Of a DNA stretch of 64,000 nucleotides, positions 53,112 through 63,462 are shown one piece after another. Within the stretch, counting starts at the first letter, position 1. Every line of letters begins with the position of its first letter. The notes under the pieces are model-generated. The model worked only from the letters and a program-made list of their open reading frames with translations. It was not told where the DNA came from and did not search any database. The DNA comes from Stagonosporopsis chrysanthemi (lineage: Eukaryota > Ascomycota > Dothideomycetes > Pleosporales > Didymellaceae): NCBI GenBank assembly GCA_022560025.1, contig JAFISE010000014.1, positions 62,001 to 126,000 on the forward strand. Reading direction: 5' to 3'. Both the position numbers and the translations under genes were made by a program.

Positions 53112-55136
53112 TCAAGTGGTGGTTTGTTGTGGTGTCTTGGCTGATACCGTTCGCTTGAGCTTCTCAGCCAGTTTAGCCCGCCAGAGCTTCTGCCGCGTTG
53201 GCAATCCAATGGTCGATATGGGTAGATGATTAGACGATGACACCGAAGAATCCGGAGAGACTGAAGTAGCAGACGGTGACGAGCTGCTAGTTTCAGGGTC
53301 TGGGGCCGGCGCTCCCAGGGCTGGGGTTAATAAAGGTTTGGGGACAAGCGTTGGTGAGGGAGTAAGCACCTGCCCCGCTTGAGGCATTGACGCATTGACT
53401 GTCAGTGCAGGTCGAGCAGCCTGTTCAAATTCTTCTTCTCTGAGTAGATCGTCTTGTTTCTGTTCTTCGACAGCCCGTCGATGGGCGTCTTGAACACGCT
53501 GCCAGCCGGGCTGTGCCGCGAAGGAGTTAACGTTTTGCTGGGCGCGGATCCTGATAAGCTTGATGGCAAAAAGGTATTCTTCGTCTTGCTCGTCCACGTC
53601 CCCATCCAAGAGGTAGTGGTCGTAATTGGCAAAAGCCTTGGTGTCGTACAGAAAATCGTCACTCAAAATGACGTCTGCGGGCAAATCGTCAAAGACATAG
53701 AAGTCTAAGACGTGTGCTTTGTCATTACCCCCTAGTCCGTACTCCCACGTGATGTTGTGCACTACGCCGACTGATCTTGCAGTGGAACCATCTGCGAACT
53801 TGGCTGTCACTCTTTGGTATGGGTCATCGTTTATTGGAAAGGACTTTTCTCTAGCGAAGGACTCGCTGATGAACAGGCCCTGGGCTCCAGTGTCTCCGAG
53901 GACCTCGCATGGTCGCCCGTTTAAGAGACCAGTGAATCTGGGTGCGGAATCCCCAAGGAAGAAAATCTTTAGAGGGCTGGCTTTCCCGATGGTCCGCACA
54001 AATCGTTCGACAACCCGCTTGGCCTGATTCATCGCGTTGGAAAAAGTTTTCGTGGATTTCAAAAAGGGTTTGCCAAGGATTACGTTGTGATCGCACTCAG
54101 GCAGAACATGGAACTCGAGTGGATGCACCTCAGAGTCATTCTTAAAGCTGAAAGCAGCTTGGATGATACCCAGGGTTCTGATGCTCTTGGTCTTGCTCAC
54201 CATGATTTCCCGGCCGTCCTCGTGCTGGAACGCGTATCGAAGTTTTTTTGCAAACGTCTTCGCAATGAAGTTGTACTTGGCTCCTGTATCTCCGAGACAC
54301 TTTACGTTGCCACGCGAAGTTCCACCAAGACGACCTGGAATTTCGAATATCCGCTCACCTCTCGTCTTATCCGGAAGCTTTGGTATTGTTGGTTGCAGAT
54401 TTGTCATATTAGCCTCCTCAAAGGTCACTGTACCATTGAGTTCTTGCTCGTCGGCACTCAAACCTGCCTTCCTGTCTACCCGCAGACCCTTTTCAAATCC
54501 GTAGAGTCCATGTAGGTCGTGAAATGCAGTCACACTCTTTTGGTCGAAGCGTAAGCGAAGTTGACCAGGCGAGAAAGCAAATGGGTTGTTAGCAACCAAG
54601 AAATCAGATTCTGTACAGGGGTCGGGCTTGAGATCCCATTCGAGAAGGTTTTCTTCGTTGATGAATGTAGCAGATACGTCTTCCTTGTATGCCTCATCTG
54701 TCATCGCCGACCCGTGAAGGCGCCTATCGGTCATTACCACTAACGGGGCGGGCTCATAGATCGTCCTTTCTGTGTCTTCAACGATGGCTGTAGACTCCAG
54801 CTCTCTCTCGATCCGGGTTACCGGGACAGAGTTAGACGCACCATTTGCGCCAGCGGGGGAAGTGTCGACAATGATTGTTGGAGCTCTTGGCCTCCGGGAG
54901 CCTGCATATGACTGATCTTGGGCCATGGATAAATAGGCGTGCTGTCTTTTGTGACCCAGACGTGGAGTGCAGTTGCGGAATGTGAAGAAGGGCATACCAT
55001 AGCTCCTGATTTGAGCGTGAACCTGCGACACGAAGAACCGGTGTAAAGACGAGAATACACGGCTCGATTGGTGCGCTGCGCCTCCTTGTTGAATGTATGT
55101 GTCTTCTTTTGGTTGGCTGTTACTCCGTAGCTGCAT
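53112..55136 (-). CDS. Protein with two retropepsin-like aspartic protease domains
   Basis: A single 674-aa frame from the ATG at 55136 (M-Q-L-R-S-N-S-Q). Two homologous domains follow one another. The first holds L-G-D-T-G-A at 281-286, then T-L-G-I-I-Q-A-A-F, L-E-F-H-V-L-P and N-V-I-L-G-K-P-F-L. The second holds L-G-D-T-G-A at 413-418, then S-V-G-V-V-H-N-I-T, L-D-F-Y-V-F-D and D-V-I-L-S-D-D-F-L. D-T-G-A plus the hydrophobic-G and h-I-L-G-x-x-F-L motifs mark retropepsin-like folds, which normally act as dimers with one D-T-G-A per chain; two copies in one chain could pair internally. A charged linker and a Pro/Ser/Thr-rich tail follow. No reverse transcriptase, integrase or LTR is adjacent. 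This suggests a host gene or domesticated fragment rather than an intact retrotransposon. Confidence 0.8.
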   Translation of the reverse strand: MQLRSNSQPKEDTYIQQGGAAHQSSRVFSSLHRFFVSQVHAQIRSYGMPFFTFRNCTPRLGHKRQHAYLSMAQDQSYAGSRRPRAPTIIVDTSPAGANGASNSVPVTRIERELESTAIVEDTERTIYEPAPLVVMTDRRLHGSAMTDEAYKEDVSATFINEENLLEWDLKPDPCTESDFLVANNPFAFSPGQLRLRFDQKSVTAFHDLHGLYGFEKGLRVDRKAGLSADEQELNGTVTFEEANMTNLQPTIPKLPDKTRGERIFEIPGRLGGTSRGNVKCLGDTGAKYNFIAKTFAKKLRYAFQHEDGREIMVSKTKSIRTLGIIQAAFSFKNDSEVHPLEFHVLPECDHNVILGKPFLKSTKTFSNAMNQAKRVVERFVRTIGKASPLKIFFLGDSAPRFTGLLNGRPCEVLGDTGAQGLFISESFAREKSFPINDDPYQRVTAKFADGSTARSVGVVHNITWEYGLGGNDKAHVLDFYVFDDLPADVILSDDFLYDTKAFANYDHYLLDGDVDEQDEEYLFAIKLIRIRAQQNVNSFAAQPGWQRVQDAHRRAVEEQKQDDLLREEEFEQAARPALTVNASMPQAGQVLTPSPTLVPKPLLTPALGAPAPDPETSSSSPSATSVSPDSSVSSSNHLPISTIGLPTRQKLWRAKLAEKLKRTVSAKTPQQTTT

Positions 55137-55286
55137 GTGTGCCGCTTACAAGGCAGATCCGGTGTCAGCCTGCCACCGAAACCTCCAATAACTGTCCCCA
55201 CGCATGGAACTCTGCCACTGCAAACACCCTTGAATACCTCATCAATCAGAAGAAATCCAGGTACGGAGCGACAAAAGTCGTTTCAA

Positions 55287-56233
55287 ATGAATACGCATTC
55301 TCCAATCAAGGACATCGAGCTGGCGGCTCTTCGAGATGGGTATCCAGCACTTGCAGCTTGGATAGCTCGCGACTCCGATGACGAGACCTTCATCTTCAGG
55401 CATTTCAGCAATCTCGCAGCTAGAAACATCCTACACCTGCAAGCTCAATTAGTAGCTCTAGAACAGGAAATTCTGGATGCAGACGCGGCTGCTCGTCGGC
55501 ATAATGCTGTCGATGGCGCGTTGGTGTCGTCCATGCGATGGGAGACTATGATGAAATATTCTAAAGATGTGAACCGTCTGGAACACAAGCGTGTGCGAGA
55601 CATGGATCGTCTTCGAGACCTTCTCAAAGACTACTGTACACCTTACATTCTCACATTCCGTCGCCATTTCTAACTGCAATAGATGAAGCTTTACTCCAGC
55701 GAGCAGAGGTTGCTAAACTGCAAAGACCAAGCAAGCGCACGCTCGCCGCTGCAAGGAATTTCGTCAAAGGCACTGCGGTAGATGGCAGTAACGTAGTGGA
55801 CATGTCTATTATAGAGGGACGCGCGCAGTCTTACCTGGATGATGATCTGGACCTGGTCACGCTCTCCAAGCCAGCAGAGAGAGACCATCTAACACGCATG
55901 CTTCATGCGTGTTGGCCTACGCAAGGAGCGCAGGGCCACGATCCATTCGACCGAACTACTACCTACAAGAACGCGCACATCAGCCAAGCTGTGTCAGCAC
56001 TGGGACTAATACTGGCAGCCATGCTGCTGATAGGTGCTATTGTACATTTGTACTTCGTCGTCGACCCAGCGGCGAAGCTAGGGTTTTTGACGATGTACAC
56101 GATGCTTTTTGCAATGAGTGTCGCATTTTGTACAAATGCAAGACGGGTGGAAGTTTTCGCTGCGACCGCTGCGTATACTGCAGTTCTTGTAGTGTTTGTG
56201 AGCGGCGACTTAGGAGGCAACAAAGCTAAGTAG
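55287..56233 (+). CDS. DUF6594 membrane protein
   Basis: Two exons (55287-55635, 55683-56233; 47-nt intron GTACAC...AATAG) give 299 aa from M-N-T-H-S-P-I-K-D. The front has Y-P-A-L-A-A-W-I-A-R-D and F-R-H-F-S-N-L-A-A-R-N-I-L-H-L-Q-A-Q-L, typical of DUF6594. A coiled-coil-like middle follows, and three hydrophobic helices at the end: A-L-G-L-I-L-A-A-M-L-L, L-T-M-Y-T-M-L-F-A-M and E-V-F-A-A-T-A-A-Y-T-A-V-L. The N-A-R-R-x-E-V-F-A-A-T-A-A-Y motif is the family's most constant part. DUF6594 genes are expanded in Pezizomycotina and their function is unknown. The start lies 150 bases from the divergent retropepsin-domain gene, so the two may share a promoter. Confidence 0.88.
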
Positions 56234-57291
56234 TGTCTCGTCCAGCTTGAGGGTGGCATCTTCAACATTGTGAGTTGTCCAGGATCATCAGCTGGATATT
56301 ATGCGGTGTTATGGTTATGGCTGAATGAAACCTGAAGCTCGTACGCTGTGTCTGAACCGGTGGCGGACTTGCTACATATGTGTCACGTCACACGCGGGCA
56401 AGCCGAGTCAGTCCCACTTACAAAGAACAGTTCGGTCGCTCTTTCACTCTAGACTTCAGCGACAGGATACCATGCAGTGGCGCTCCATTCTGCGTCTTCT
56501 AGTACTCAATCGAACTTAGGTCATGGTGATCTATGGTTTCTTAGACACACGTAACCATAAGTCGGTGACCGTTGTACCAGGAATTCATCTTGTTAAAGGG
56601 CAGACGATAAGATGGAGGACCTAGACAGTTTCTCTACTCGATCGAAGGAAGCTGTAAACCGTCGTGTGAGGTGAAGTCTCGCACTGAGCGAGAGCAACAA
56701 CGGCCTGTCCAATACCCTTCTCGTAGCCATTGGCCATGCCAGGCTTCCTATACTTACAGGTATCTAGAACTGTCTGCGAGAGGTCGTCTTGGTAGGGGAT
56801 AAGCTCCACGCCAGCTTTGAGGCCGAAAGTGGGCGCAGGCTCAGTGTCAGTAGATCGAGTGTAGGGGCGCCACAGGACGCCAAAGACGTCGAGCGAGCGG
56901 TATATTTTCGCAAATTAGTAGTCTGATCTCGTTGTCTTCACGTAGTAGACAACGAAAGAGTCGTGGTGTGGACGGCATGTTTATGGTGTTAAGGTTGTGA
57001 CGACTTGGCTTCTACACAAGCCGTGCCGCGAGAGACGGGTGTTAATAGTGCGGTCATCGTAGGTAACGAGACCAGGAGCTTTTAAGTTCAAGTCTGCACT
57101 TTCGGCACGTGCATTTACTTGCAGCCCAGGCAGTCATTTGAGCCTCACACGAGCTCAAACCCATTCTCAAGTCAGCACAGTCGAAAAGCTGAGCCTAATC
57201 AAGCTCAAGCTTCCTTCGCATACAGACCCCGCATGCAACACGACCTTTCTTCCCTTGCTCCATACCTATCCATCTGCATTACCTTCCAACA
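56234..57291. other. Intergenic region with a minus-strand coding-like fragment
   Basis: About 1.06 kb. On the minus strand about 56621-56900 reads Y-R-S-L-D-V-F-G-V-L-W-R-P-Y-T then A-G-V-E-L-I-P-Y-Q-D-D-L without a start or splice partner; it may be a remnant. Nothing else supported. Confidence 0.35.
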
Positions 57292-57465
57292 ATGTCCACC
57301 ACACCAGAAGCAGCGGATGCGTTCGTAATACCGAAACTCATATTCCACGATGTTGCCATCTACATTGCTACCAAGCAACGATTCACCGCGCGGATGCCGC
57401 AGGAGAACAACTCTGTGGACGAGCCGAGGACATCCATCATGCATAGTATATGGAAACTGCCGTAA
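57292..57465 (+). CDS. Small ORF of unknown status
   Basis: The ATG at 57292, after a CT/CA-rich leader ending CCAACA, opens 57 codons (M-S-T-T-P-E-A-A-D-A-F-V-I-P-K-L-I-F) to TAA at 57463. Context resembles a fungal start, but there is no family match, signal peptide or second exon. It may be a real small protein or chance. Confidence 0.25.
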   Translation: MSTTPEAADAFVIPKLIFHDVAIYIATKQRFTARMPQENNSVDEPRTSIMHSIWKLP

Positions 57466-57758
57466 TCTGCTTGATATCAATGAGGTGACTTCATTGCATG
57501 TAGAGACTGCGACTCAGCTCTTTCAATCTGATGTCGGGTTCATTGAGGGCGAGCAAAAATAAGGACAATCAGGTTAAGAAGGGAGGACATCAAGTCAGAG
57601 GATGTCAAAGAAGAGCGCATTGAGAAAGAGCACGTTGAGACGGAGTATGTAATGATAAAAAGAAAATGAGGACCACTCCACCCTGTCAACATCATCTCGT
57701 CCCCCCCCCCCCCCCCCCACCCCCCCACTCCCCCCCCCCCCCCCCCCCCTAATTTTTT
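57466..57758. repeat. Poly-C tracts next to the GRC3 stop
   Basis: Two nearly pure C runs of about 18 and 22 bases (about 57700-57749), separated by ACCCCCCCACT, sit just 10 bases past the GRC3 stop codon, followed by TTTTTT. Copy number of C in such runs is error-prone in sequencing. Confidence 0.85.
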
Positions 57759-59962
57759 TCATCTACCCCCCTTCTCCTTCTCCCCCACAATAAACTTCCT
57801 CACCCGCCTCTCCGTCCCCAAATACCCCATCCCCACGCTCTCCCCCTCCCTCGCAACCCAAACCGCCTCCTCTCCCACCCCCTCACCACCACCCCCAATC
57901 TTCCTCTCCCCGCTCTCCTCCTCCCACTGCCTCAGATACCCGTCCTCCACATACGCCCACTCCGGCGCCTCCACACACCCCACCGCAAACACGGTCCTCT
58001 CAGCCCGCAGGCCCCTCACAACCCCTTCCCACGCCCGCGGCACAAGCACCTCCACCGTGCCGCTGACGGGATCAACCCCGCGCACCAGCGCCGCACACAC
58101 GAGCCGCCCGGCGCGCGCATCCAGCGCCTGCACGTACCCATCCCGCGCGGGCGCGAAGAACGGGATCTGCGACTTGGGCGTGCGCGGGAGCGCCGTGTAG
58201 GGCGTGGGCAGCGCGGCGCACGAGGTGGTTAGGATGTGGACCACGGCGCCGTTGAGGTAGTGCAGCAGCGAGGAGGGCGGGAGCGGCTCCGTGTAGCAGA
58301 GGAAGCCGACGAGGTCTTGGGTGCGGGTTGGTGTGGGGAGGTAGGAGAAGGAGAGCGGGGTGTGCGTTGTGAGGGGGAAGGGGGACCAGGTCGGTGGGAG
58401 TGGTGGTGGTGCTGATGGGGTGGAGGTCGAGGTGGAGATGGAGGAAGAACGAGGAGCAGGAGCAGCAGAAGAGAGGTGGAAGTACGACTGCATGGTCATA
58501 GCACGGAGCTCCCTGTCTGAGCGCATTGGAGCGAGCGAGGGTGTTTGCGCGGTGATTTCGTGGAGGGTGCTGCGCTGCTTTTTCGCCGCCAGTTGCAGCG
58601 CATCCAGTCTCGAGGCCGTCGATGGGTCGATCGCGCGCGCGTCGCCCAGGTGCACGACGTTCTGCGGTTTGCAGCGCGCAAGCAGCTGTTCGAGGACGGG
58701 GAAATGCGTGCTGTACAGAAACGGCGGCGTGTTGACGAGCAGCGGGAGAGCCGAGTCGCGCGCAAAAAGGTTCTTGTACGCCATGAACAGATCCTCGATG
58801 CATTCGCGGTAGTAGTCCTGGTAGTTTGCGAGGTTGAGCGGGATGGCGTGGGACCTGACTGTTTCGTTTTGTTCGGGTCCTGGGTCCGGGAGCGTCGTTG
58901 GATGCGTAAAGGTCGGGCCTAGGTTCAACTCCCTCACCACCACCAAGGAGATCTGTCCTGGTGGTGAGTATTCCGGGCTGCTTGGGTCGAGGTCCAGGAA
59001 GCAGACTGCCGGAACGGCAGGCTTTGCTTTGCCCATGCCCGTGAGGTAGCGATTCGTGAGTCGTCTGCAGAAGGTCGACTTCCCAGATTCCGGAGGGCCG
59101 GTCACCATTGTTGTGGAGGGCTCGCTGGCGCAATCCTCAATCGCACGCAGCCAGTCTTCTGGGCTGGCGTGCGGCTGCAGAGGCCGTCCGAGAGGGTCTT
59201 CATCCGAACTTGTGATCTGTTGATAGTGTCAGTTCGATGATCCAGCAAGATGGCGCAGAAATTTTGCATGAGCTACACTCACAATACCAAAAGTCCGCCG
59301 TCTTTCCCCACTCGATCCAGTGTTCCAGATATCTTCGTACAGCGGACTCAGCTTCGCAAACGGCGTCGGTTCCTTGCATGACGTGAACTGCACATGATTC
59401 TTCCCGTCCAGCCCTCGAATCTTGAAGATCGGGTGCGTCGCCGGCACGTACGCGCGATACATCTTCGCTTTCTGGCCATCTCTGGTGACAGCTCCAATAT
59501 TAGCACCATTGATATTGATCGCGCCTCTCGAGACGCGGAAGTCGAAGTGTCCAACTAAAGCAATAGTGGTGTTCTTGTCTAGGTTGATGCTGAGCTCCGA
59601 CTCATTCTCGGCGAAGACATCGCGAGGATTGTTCTGCCAGTTGCAGAGCTTGATGTTGCGCTTGGTGATGGCCGGCTCTGGCTCGGCCTCTGACTCTTCA
59701 TACTCAGACACAAGGTCCTCTGCGGGCGGGCTTGACGGCGCAGCGAGCGGCTCCGGTGTGGTTTCCTGAACCACGACGCTCTTTATGGCGGCTTCTGCTC
59801 GTAGTCTCGCTGCCGCAATTGCACTGAGTGGCTTTTCCGCTCTTGCAGTTGGCTCTGCATACCTCGTCAGGATGCACGGGACGAGGTAGGGTGACCATGT
59901 GTCTTACTTTGCGTCGATGCCGTCGGGGTAGTTTCGTCCAGCTTCCTTCTCTTTACTGGCAT
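57759..59962 (-). CDS. grc3: Grc3 polynucleotide 5'-hydroxyl kinase (pre-rRNA processing)
   Basis: Three exons (59962-59908, 59854-59283, 59216-57759) give 694 aa. Exon 1 starts M-P-V-K-R-R-K-L-D-E, a nuclear-localisation-like basic front. The central region has N-I-N-G-A-N-I-G-A, H-P-I-F-K-I-R-G-L-D. The P-loop is G-P-P-E-S-G-K-S-T-F-C-R-R-L, followed by F-L-D-L-D-P-S-S-P-E-Y, Y-Y-R-E-C-I-E-D-L and L-V-N-T-P-P-F. Grc3 with Las1 cuts and phosphorylates ITS2 during 60S maturation in the nucleolus. Introns: A|GTAAGA...TGCAG|AG (53 nt) and GTGAGT...AACAG (65 nt), both frame-keeping. Codons in the last half are extremely C/G-rich with Pro/Ser/Thr runs. Head-to-head with RPA34, 341 bases between starts. 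Confidence 0.93.
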
Positions 59963-60303
59963 CTTGGAACGTCAGACTCGGTCCGAACAGTTTGCAATGG
60001 CTCTGTTTTTAAGAGTGTCAAGCAGATGGCGAATGTTTGAGGTAACAAGAACGTCGTGATTGTACATCCACAAGTCGGCAATGTGCCATGTACCAGCGCC
60101 TTCCAAGTTGCGGAGATGTCCTTAGCACTCTTGTGATGTTCAGATTGTACTACTTCCATATGCTCTCGACCGAGGCGCGTCTTCAAGTTCACCATCTTTT
60201 TCTTAGCGCGCCTCAAAACGTTTAGCGTGCTGCGGGCGCTTCTCACCCCCGGCGAAAAAGTTACAGCTCCGATCGCAACTTTTGGGAAGCTGCGAAACAC
60301 AAA
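59963..60303. promoter_or_regulatory. Shared promoter region of GRC3 and RPA34
   Basis: 341 bases between two divergent ATGs, both for ribosome-production proteins. It contains CTTTTTCTTAGCGCGCC and GCGAAAAAGTTAC, A/T runs next to GC boxes, but no exact AAAATTTT (RRPE) copy. Confidence 0.55.
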
Positions 60304-61591
60304 ATGTCCGCGAAACGAACGCCGGTACCGTTGCCAGGCTCCAAGCCTAAGAGCAAGTCGAAAGTCGCGCCCCCGAAATCGTCATTGAGCCAGGAACTCG
60401 TTCAGAGTGACGACGATTCGTCCACCGAAAGCGCACCGAAAACGAACAAGGCAGAGGCACCAAAGGCCACAATCGGCGTCCACAGACCGAACGGCGCAGC
60501 GAAGTCGAGTACGAAGGAGAAGTCGAAACCAAAGGCCACGCCGGTACCCAAGCCCGTGCCCAAAAAACCTGCGCCCAAGACCATCGCAACGGCTGAGCAG
60601 GTTGAGGACCTATCTAGCTCTGAGGTCTCCGATGATGACGATGCGCCTGCGCGGGATGTCCAGACAAAGTTGCCTGGGGAGGCCGACATGAAGGATGCGT
60701 CAAGCGAAAGTGACAGTGACAGCGACAGCGAGTCGGACAGCTCGAGTGAGGAAGAAGCCGCGCAGCCTACACCAAAGCCCACCAAAGCTGCCGCTTCAAA
60801 GACACAGGAGGTAGAGCTCCGTGCTGCAAAGCCCTATGCGCCGCCCAAGGGCTATGTCCTCGTATCAGAGAAGGACCGAACGACTTCGAAAGCTGCAAAG
60901 ATCTTCGACAACCTGCAAGGAAAGCAGGTCTGGCACATCACCGCGCCTGCAGGCGTCTCGCTGAAGGAGCTGGAGAGTATCTCCATGGACAAGGCCATGA
61001 AGGGAGACTCCATCCTCAATCAGAAGGGCACAAACTATGGTTTCTTGGCGACAGAAAAGAGCGAGGATGGCCCTCGAGAAGTTCTTGTGCCCCAAAAGAA
61101 CGGTTACAGCGCGGGTAGGTCTATCGTCTGGAGCAGTTTGTTCTCGTGCTGACATGACAACAGTGCCCGCCAAGATCTCTCAGACCCTGCACTTGCAAGA
61201 GCTCGTACGATTGCCAAAGCTTAGCTCCAAACAGGCAGACATCAACACAGGCTCGGAGGCCGCTGCATCCATCACACGATCCACCATTCGCGCACCACGG
61301 CCGCAGGTGAAGGGGCTGAGAATGCGCTATCTCCCGCTCGGTTTTGTTGGTGCTGACAGTGGAGGAGTTTTGGGAGACAGCGACAGTGAGGAAGATGAGG
61401 TTCCGCAGGAGCGCGCTGGGCTGGCAGCACCGAACGGCTTGAACTTACCCACGAAGGCGGGGAAGAGGAAGCACGCCGAGGCCAACGGGGACGAGGCGCC
61501 GTCTAAGAAGATCAAGAAGCACCGGTCACCAGAGGAGATCAAAAAGAAGGAAGAGAAGAAGGCGAAGAAGGAGAAGAAGATGAAGGCATGA
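60304..61591 (+). CDS. rpa34: RNA polymerase I subunit Rpa34.5
   Basis: Two exons (60304-61114, 61164-61591; 49-nt intron GTAGGT...AACAG) give 412 aa. The first ~175 residues are Lys/Pro/Ser/Glu-rich and disordered, with a run of Ser-Asp/Ser-Glu pairs that fits CK2 sites. The conserved Rpa34.5 core starts near A-A-K-P-Y-A-P-P-K-G-Y and goes on with W-H-I-T-A-P-A-G-V-S-L-K-E-L, F-L-A-T-E and, after the intron, K-I-S-Q-T-L-H-L-Q-E-L-V-R-L-P and P-Q-V-K-G-L-R-M-R-Y-L-P-L-G-F. The basic tail (K-K-I-K-K-H-R, then many K/E) would bind DNA or rRNA. Rpa34.5 pairs with Rpa49 in the Pol I elongation module in the nucleolus. Confidence 0.93.
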
Positions 61592-62083
61592 TTCTGCATT
61601 GATCAGACAAAGTCACAAGGCGTTATTGGCGATTCCACTCGCGCATCGAGTGAGGCATCAGTATCAACATCTCGAAATTCCATGTGTATATGAATTCAGA
61701 GGGGCATAGGCCATGTAGTGGACGAATCAGGGGGCAAATCAGCAACCGTGGCAGCATCAGTGGAAGGCGCGCACGAGTCCGTTTGAACCCGCCATCAGCA
61801 TCGAGGCGCGAAAGTGATAGTCGTCGCTTCGCAGCATAGTAGACATCAGCCCTGTCTAGTAGTCCAACCAAGACGATATGTTCACGCTTGTATACAGCCG
61901 AACGACACTATGCCTCGGATGATCATCAAGACCCCACACATATGCTTCCAACTACCTTGCACTTATTCACCCCCAACATAACCTTCCAATCGCAAAACCA
62001 ACCTTCAATTCCATGCGCCATACCCCTCGACTCACTCTCGACCCCATCTAAACACCACCTGTACACAACGCTCCTACCAGACC
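61592..62083. other. Intergenic region, no gene seen
   Basis: About 490 bases, RPA34 3' end and the promoter and C-rich leader of the oxidoreductase gene. Confidence 0.45.
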
Positions 62084-63181
62084 ATGCCTCCTCAACTACC
62101 CTCTTCCACAAAGTCCCTAACCTACACCACCCCTTCCTCCCCTCCCCACCTAACACACTCCCCCCTCCCCGTCCCCGGCCCCTCCTCCCTCCTCGTAAAA
62201 ATCCACGCCGCGGCCATCAACCCCGTCGACATCCAACTCTGGGCCAACCCTCTGCTGGGCCTACTCCGGGGCCAGCGCGAGAAAGGCCTGGGACTGGACT
62301 ACAGCGGGACCATCGCAGCGGTGGGCTCCTCTCTGCAACGCACCACGGACTGGCGGGAGGGCGCGCGCGTGTTTGGGCTGTGCAGCCGGCCGCTGGGCGA
62401 GGGCACGTTCGCCGAGTACCTCGTTGTCACGCCGGGGGTCGAGCCGGTGGCGGAGATGCCGCGCACCTGGGGGTTTGAGGATGCGGCGGCGGTGCCGTTG
62501 GCGGCTTTGACGGCGTTTGCGTGCTTGGATTGGTTGCCCGGCGGACAGGAGGGTCCGAGTATGGGGCAGAGGAGGGTCGTTGTGTGTGGCGCGAGTGGTG
62601 GCGTGGGCATGTGGTGTGTGCAGCTTGCGAAGAAGGTGTTTGGGTGCCATGTCACGGGGATTTGCTCGCGGCGGAACGAGGGGTTTGTGAGGGGGTTGGG
62701 GGCGGACGAGGTGGTTGCTTATGATGGGGTGCAGGATGTAAAGGCGGCGTTGCTTGATGCTCGGCCAGAGGGGAGGAAGTATGATTTGTATGTTGATTGT
62801 GTGGGGGGCACGGAGGTGTTTGCGTGGTGGTATGAATTACTGCATAAGGATGCAGCGTATGTCACGATTGTGGGGGATAAGACGAGTCGGACGGCGTTGG
62901 GCGGACCGGTGACGTATCTCACGCATCCGTCGCAGGTGTGGAGGCATGTGTATGGGTACTTCTTCGGACCGCGGTATGCGAACGTTGTCTTCCATCAGAA
63001 GAGCGAGTTGCTGGAGCAGGTTGCGAGGTTGGCGGACGAGGACGGGGTGCAAGTTGTTGTGCAGGACGTAGTGAAGGGTATACTGGACGACGAAGGACAT
63101 AAATACGCATGGGAGAAGGTCAAGGGGTATATGGTGGAAGGCAGAGTCAGGGGGAAGATCGTTGTCAGTATCTCTGGTTGA
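62084..63181 (+). CDS. MDR family oxidoreductase (quinone oxidoreductase/RTN4IP1-like)
   Basis: A single 365-aa exon from the ATG at 62084 (M-P-P-Q-L-P-S-S-T-K). The N-terminal GroES-like half shows V-K-I-H-A-A-A-I-N-P-V-D and L-D-Y-S-G-T-I-A-A-V-G. The NAD(P)-binding half has A-A-A-V-P-L-A-A-L-T-A, C-G-A-S-G-G-V-G-M-W-C-V-Q-L-A-K, G-A-D-E-V-V-A-Y and Y-V-D-C-V-G-G. Zinc ligands of alcohol dehydrogenases are absent, so this is the zinc-free NAD(P)H:quinone reductase-like branch. Substrate unknown; likely cytosolic or mitochondrial. Compared with its neighbours it is unusually GC-rich at third positions in its middle half. Confidence 0.9.
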   Translation: MPPQLPSSTKSLTYTTPSSPPHLTHSPLPVPGPSSLLVKIHAAAINPVDIQLWANPLLGLLRGQREKGLGLDYSGTIAAVGSSLQRTTDWREGARVFGLCSRPLGEGTFAEYLVVTPGVEPVAEMPRTWGFEDAAAVPLAALTAFACLDWLPGGQEGPSMGQRRVVVCGASGGVGMWCVQLAKKVFGCHVTGICSRRNEGFVRGLGADEVVAYDGVQDVKAALLDARPEGRKYDLYVDCVGGTEVFAWWYELLHKDAAYVTIVGDKTSRTALGGPVTYLTHPSQVWRHVYGYFFGPRYANVVFHQKSELLEQVARLADEDGVQVVVQDVVKGILDDEGHKYAWEKVKGYMVEGRVRGKIVVSISG

Positions 63182-63462
63182 CACTTGACCGGTTGTCGAA
63201 TCCAGAACTGATGGGAAGACATGGAATTGCTATCAAGGTACAAGTAACTATGCTAGAACGCTTGCTACAAGAATGCGGGTATATATCGCTCATGCCACAG
63301 GCCGTTAAGTCGTCAGTCGTCAGTCGTCAGTCGTCAAAATCATGATCCTCCCCCGCGCCATACACCACATACAACTCCAAACCAAGACGAAGGGGAAAGG
63401 AAATAGCACACTGAAAGCGCCAACGCCAACGAAGTTCAAACAGTCCATCCCGGCACATGCCC
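63182..63462. other. Short intergenic region with a 7-bp tandem repeat
   Basis: At 63309-63337 AGTCGTC repeats four times in a row. Otherwise the region contains convergent 3' ends only. Confidence 0.6.

Noticed and set aside
53112..55136. Intact LTR retrotransposon
   Set aside because: No reverse transcriptase, RNase H, integrase, primer-binding site or long direct repeats flank the retropepsin-like gene.
58072..59133. 353-codon alternative frame on the minus strand
   Set aside because: It overlaps GRC3 in another frame; His/Arg/Pro-rich composition is typical of an out-of-frame reading of a GC-rich gene.
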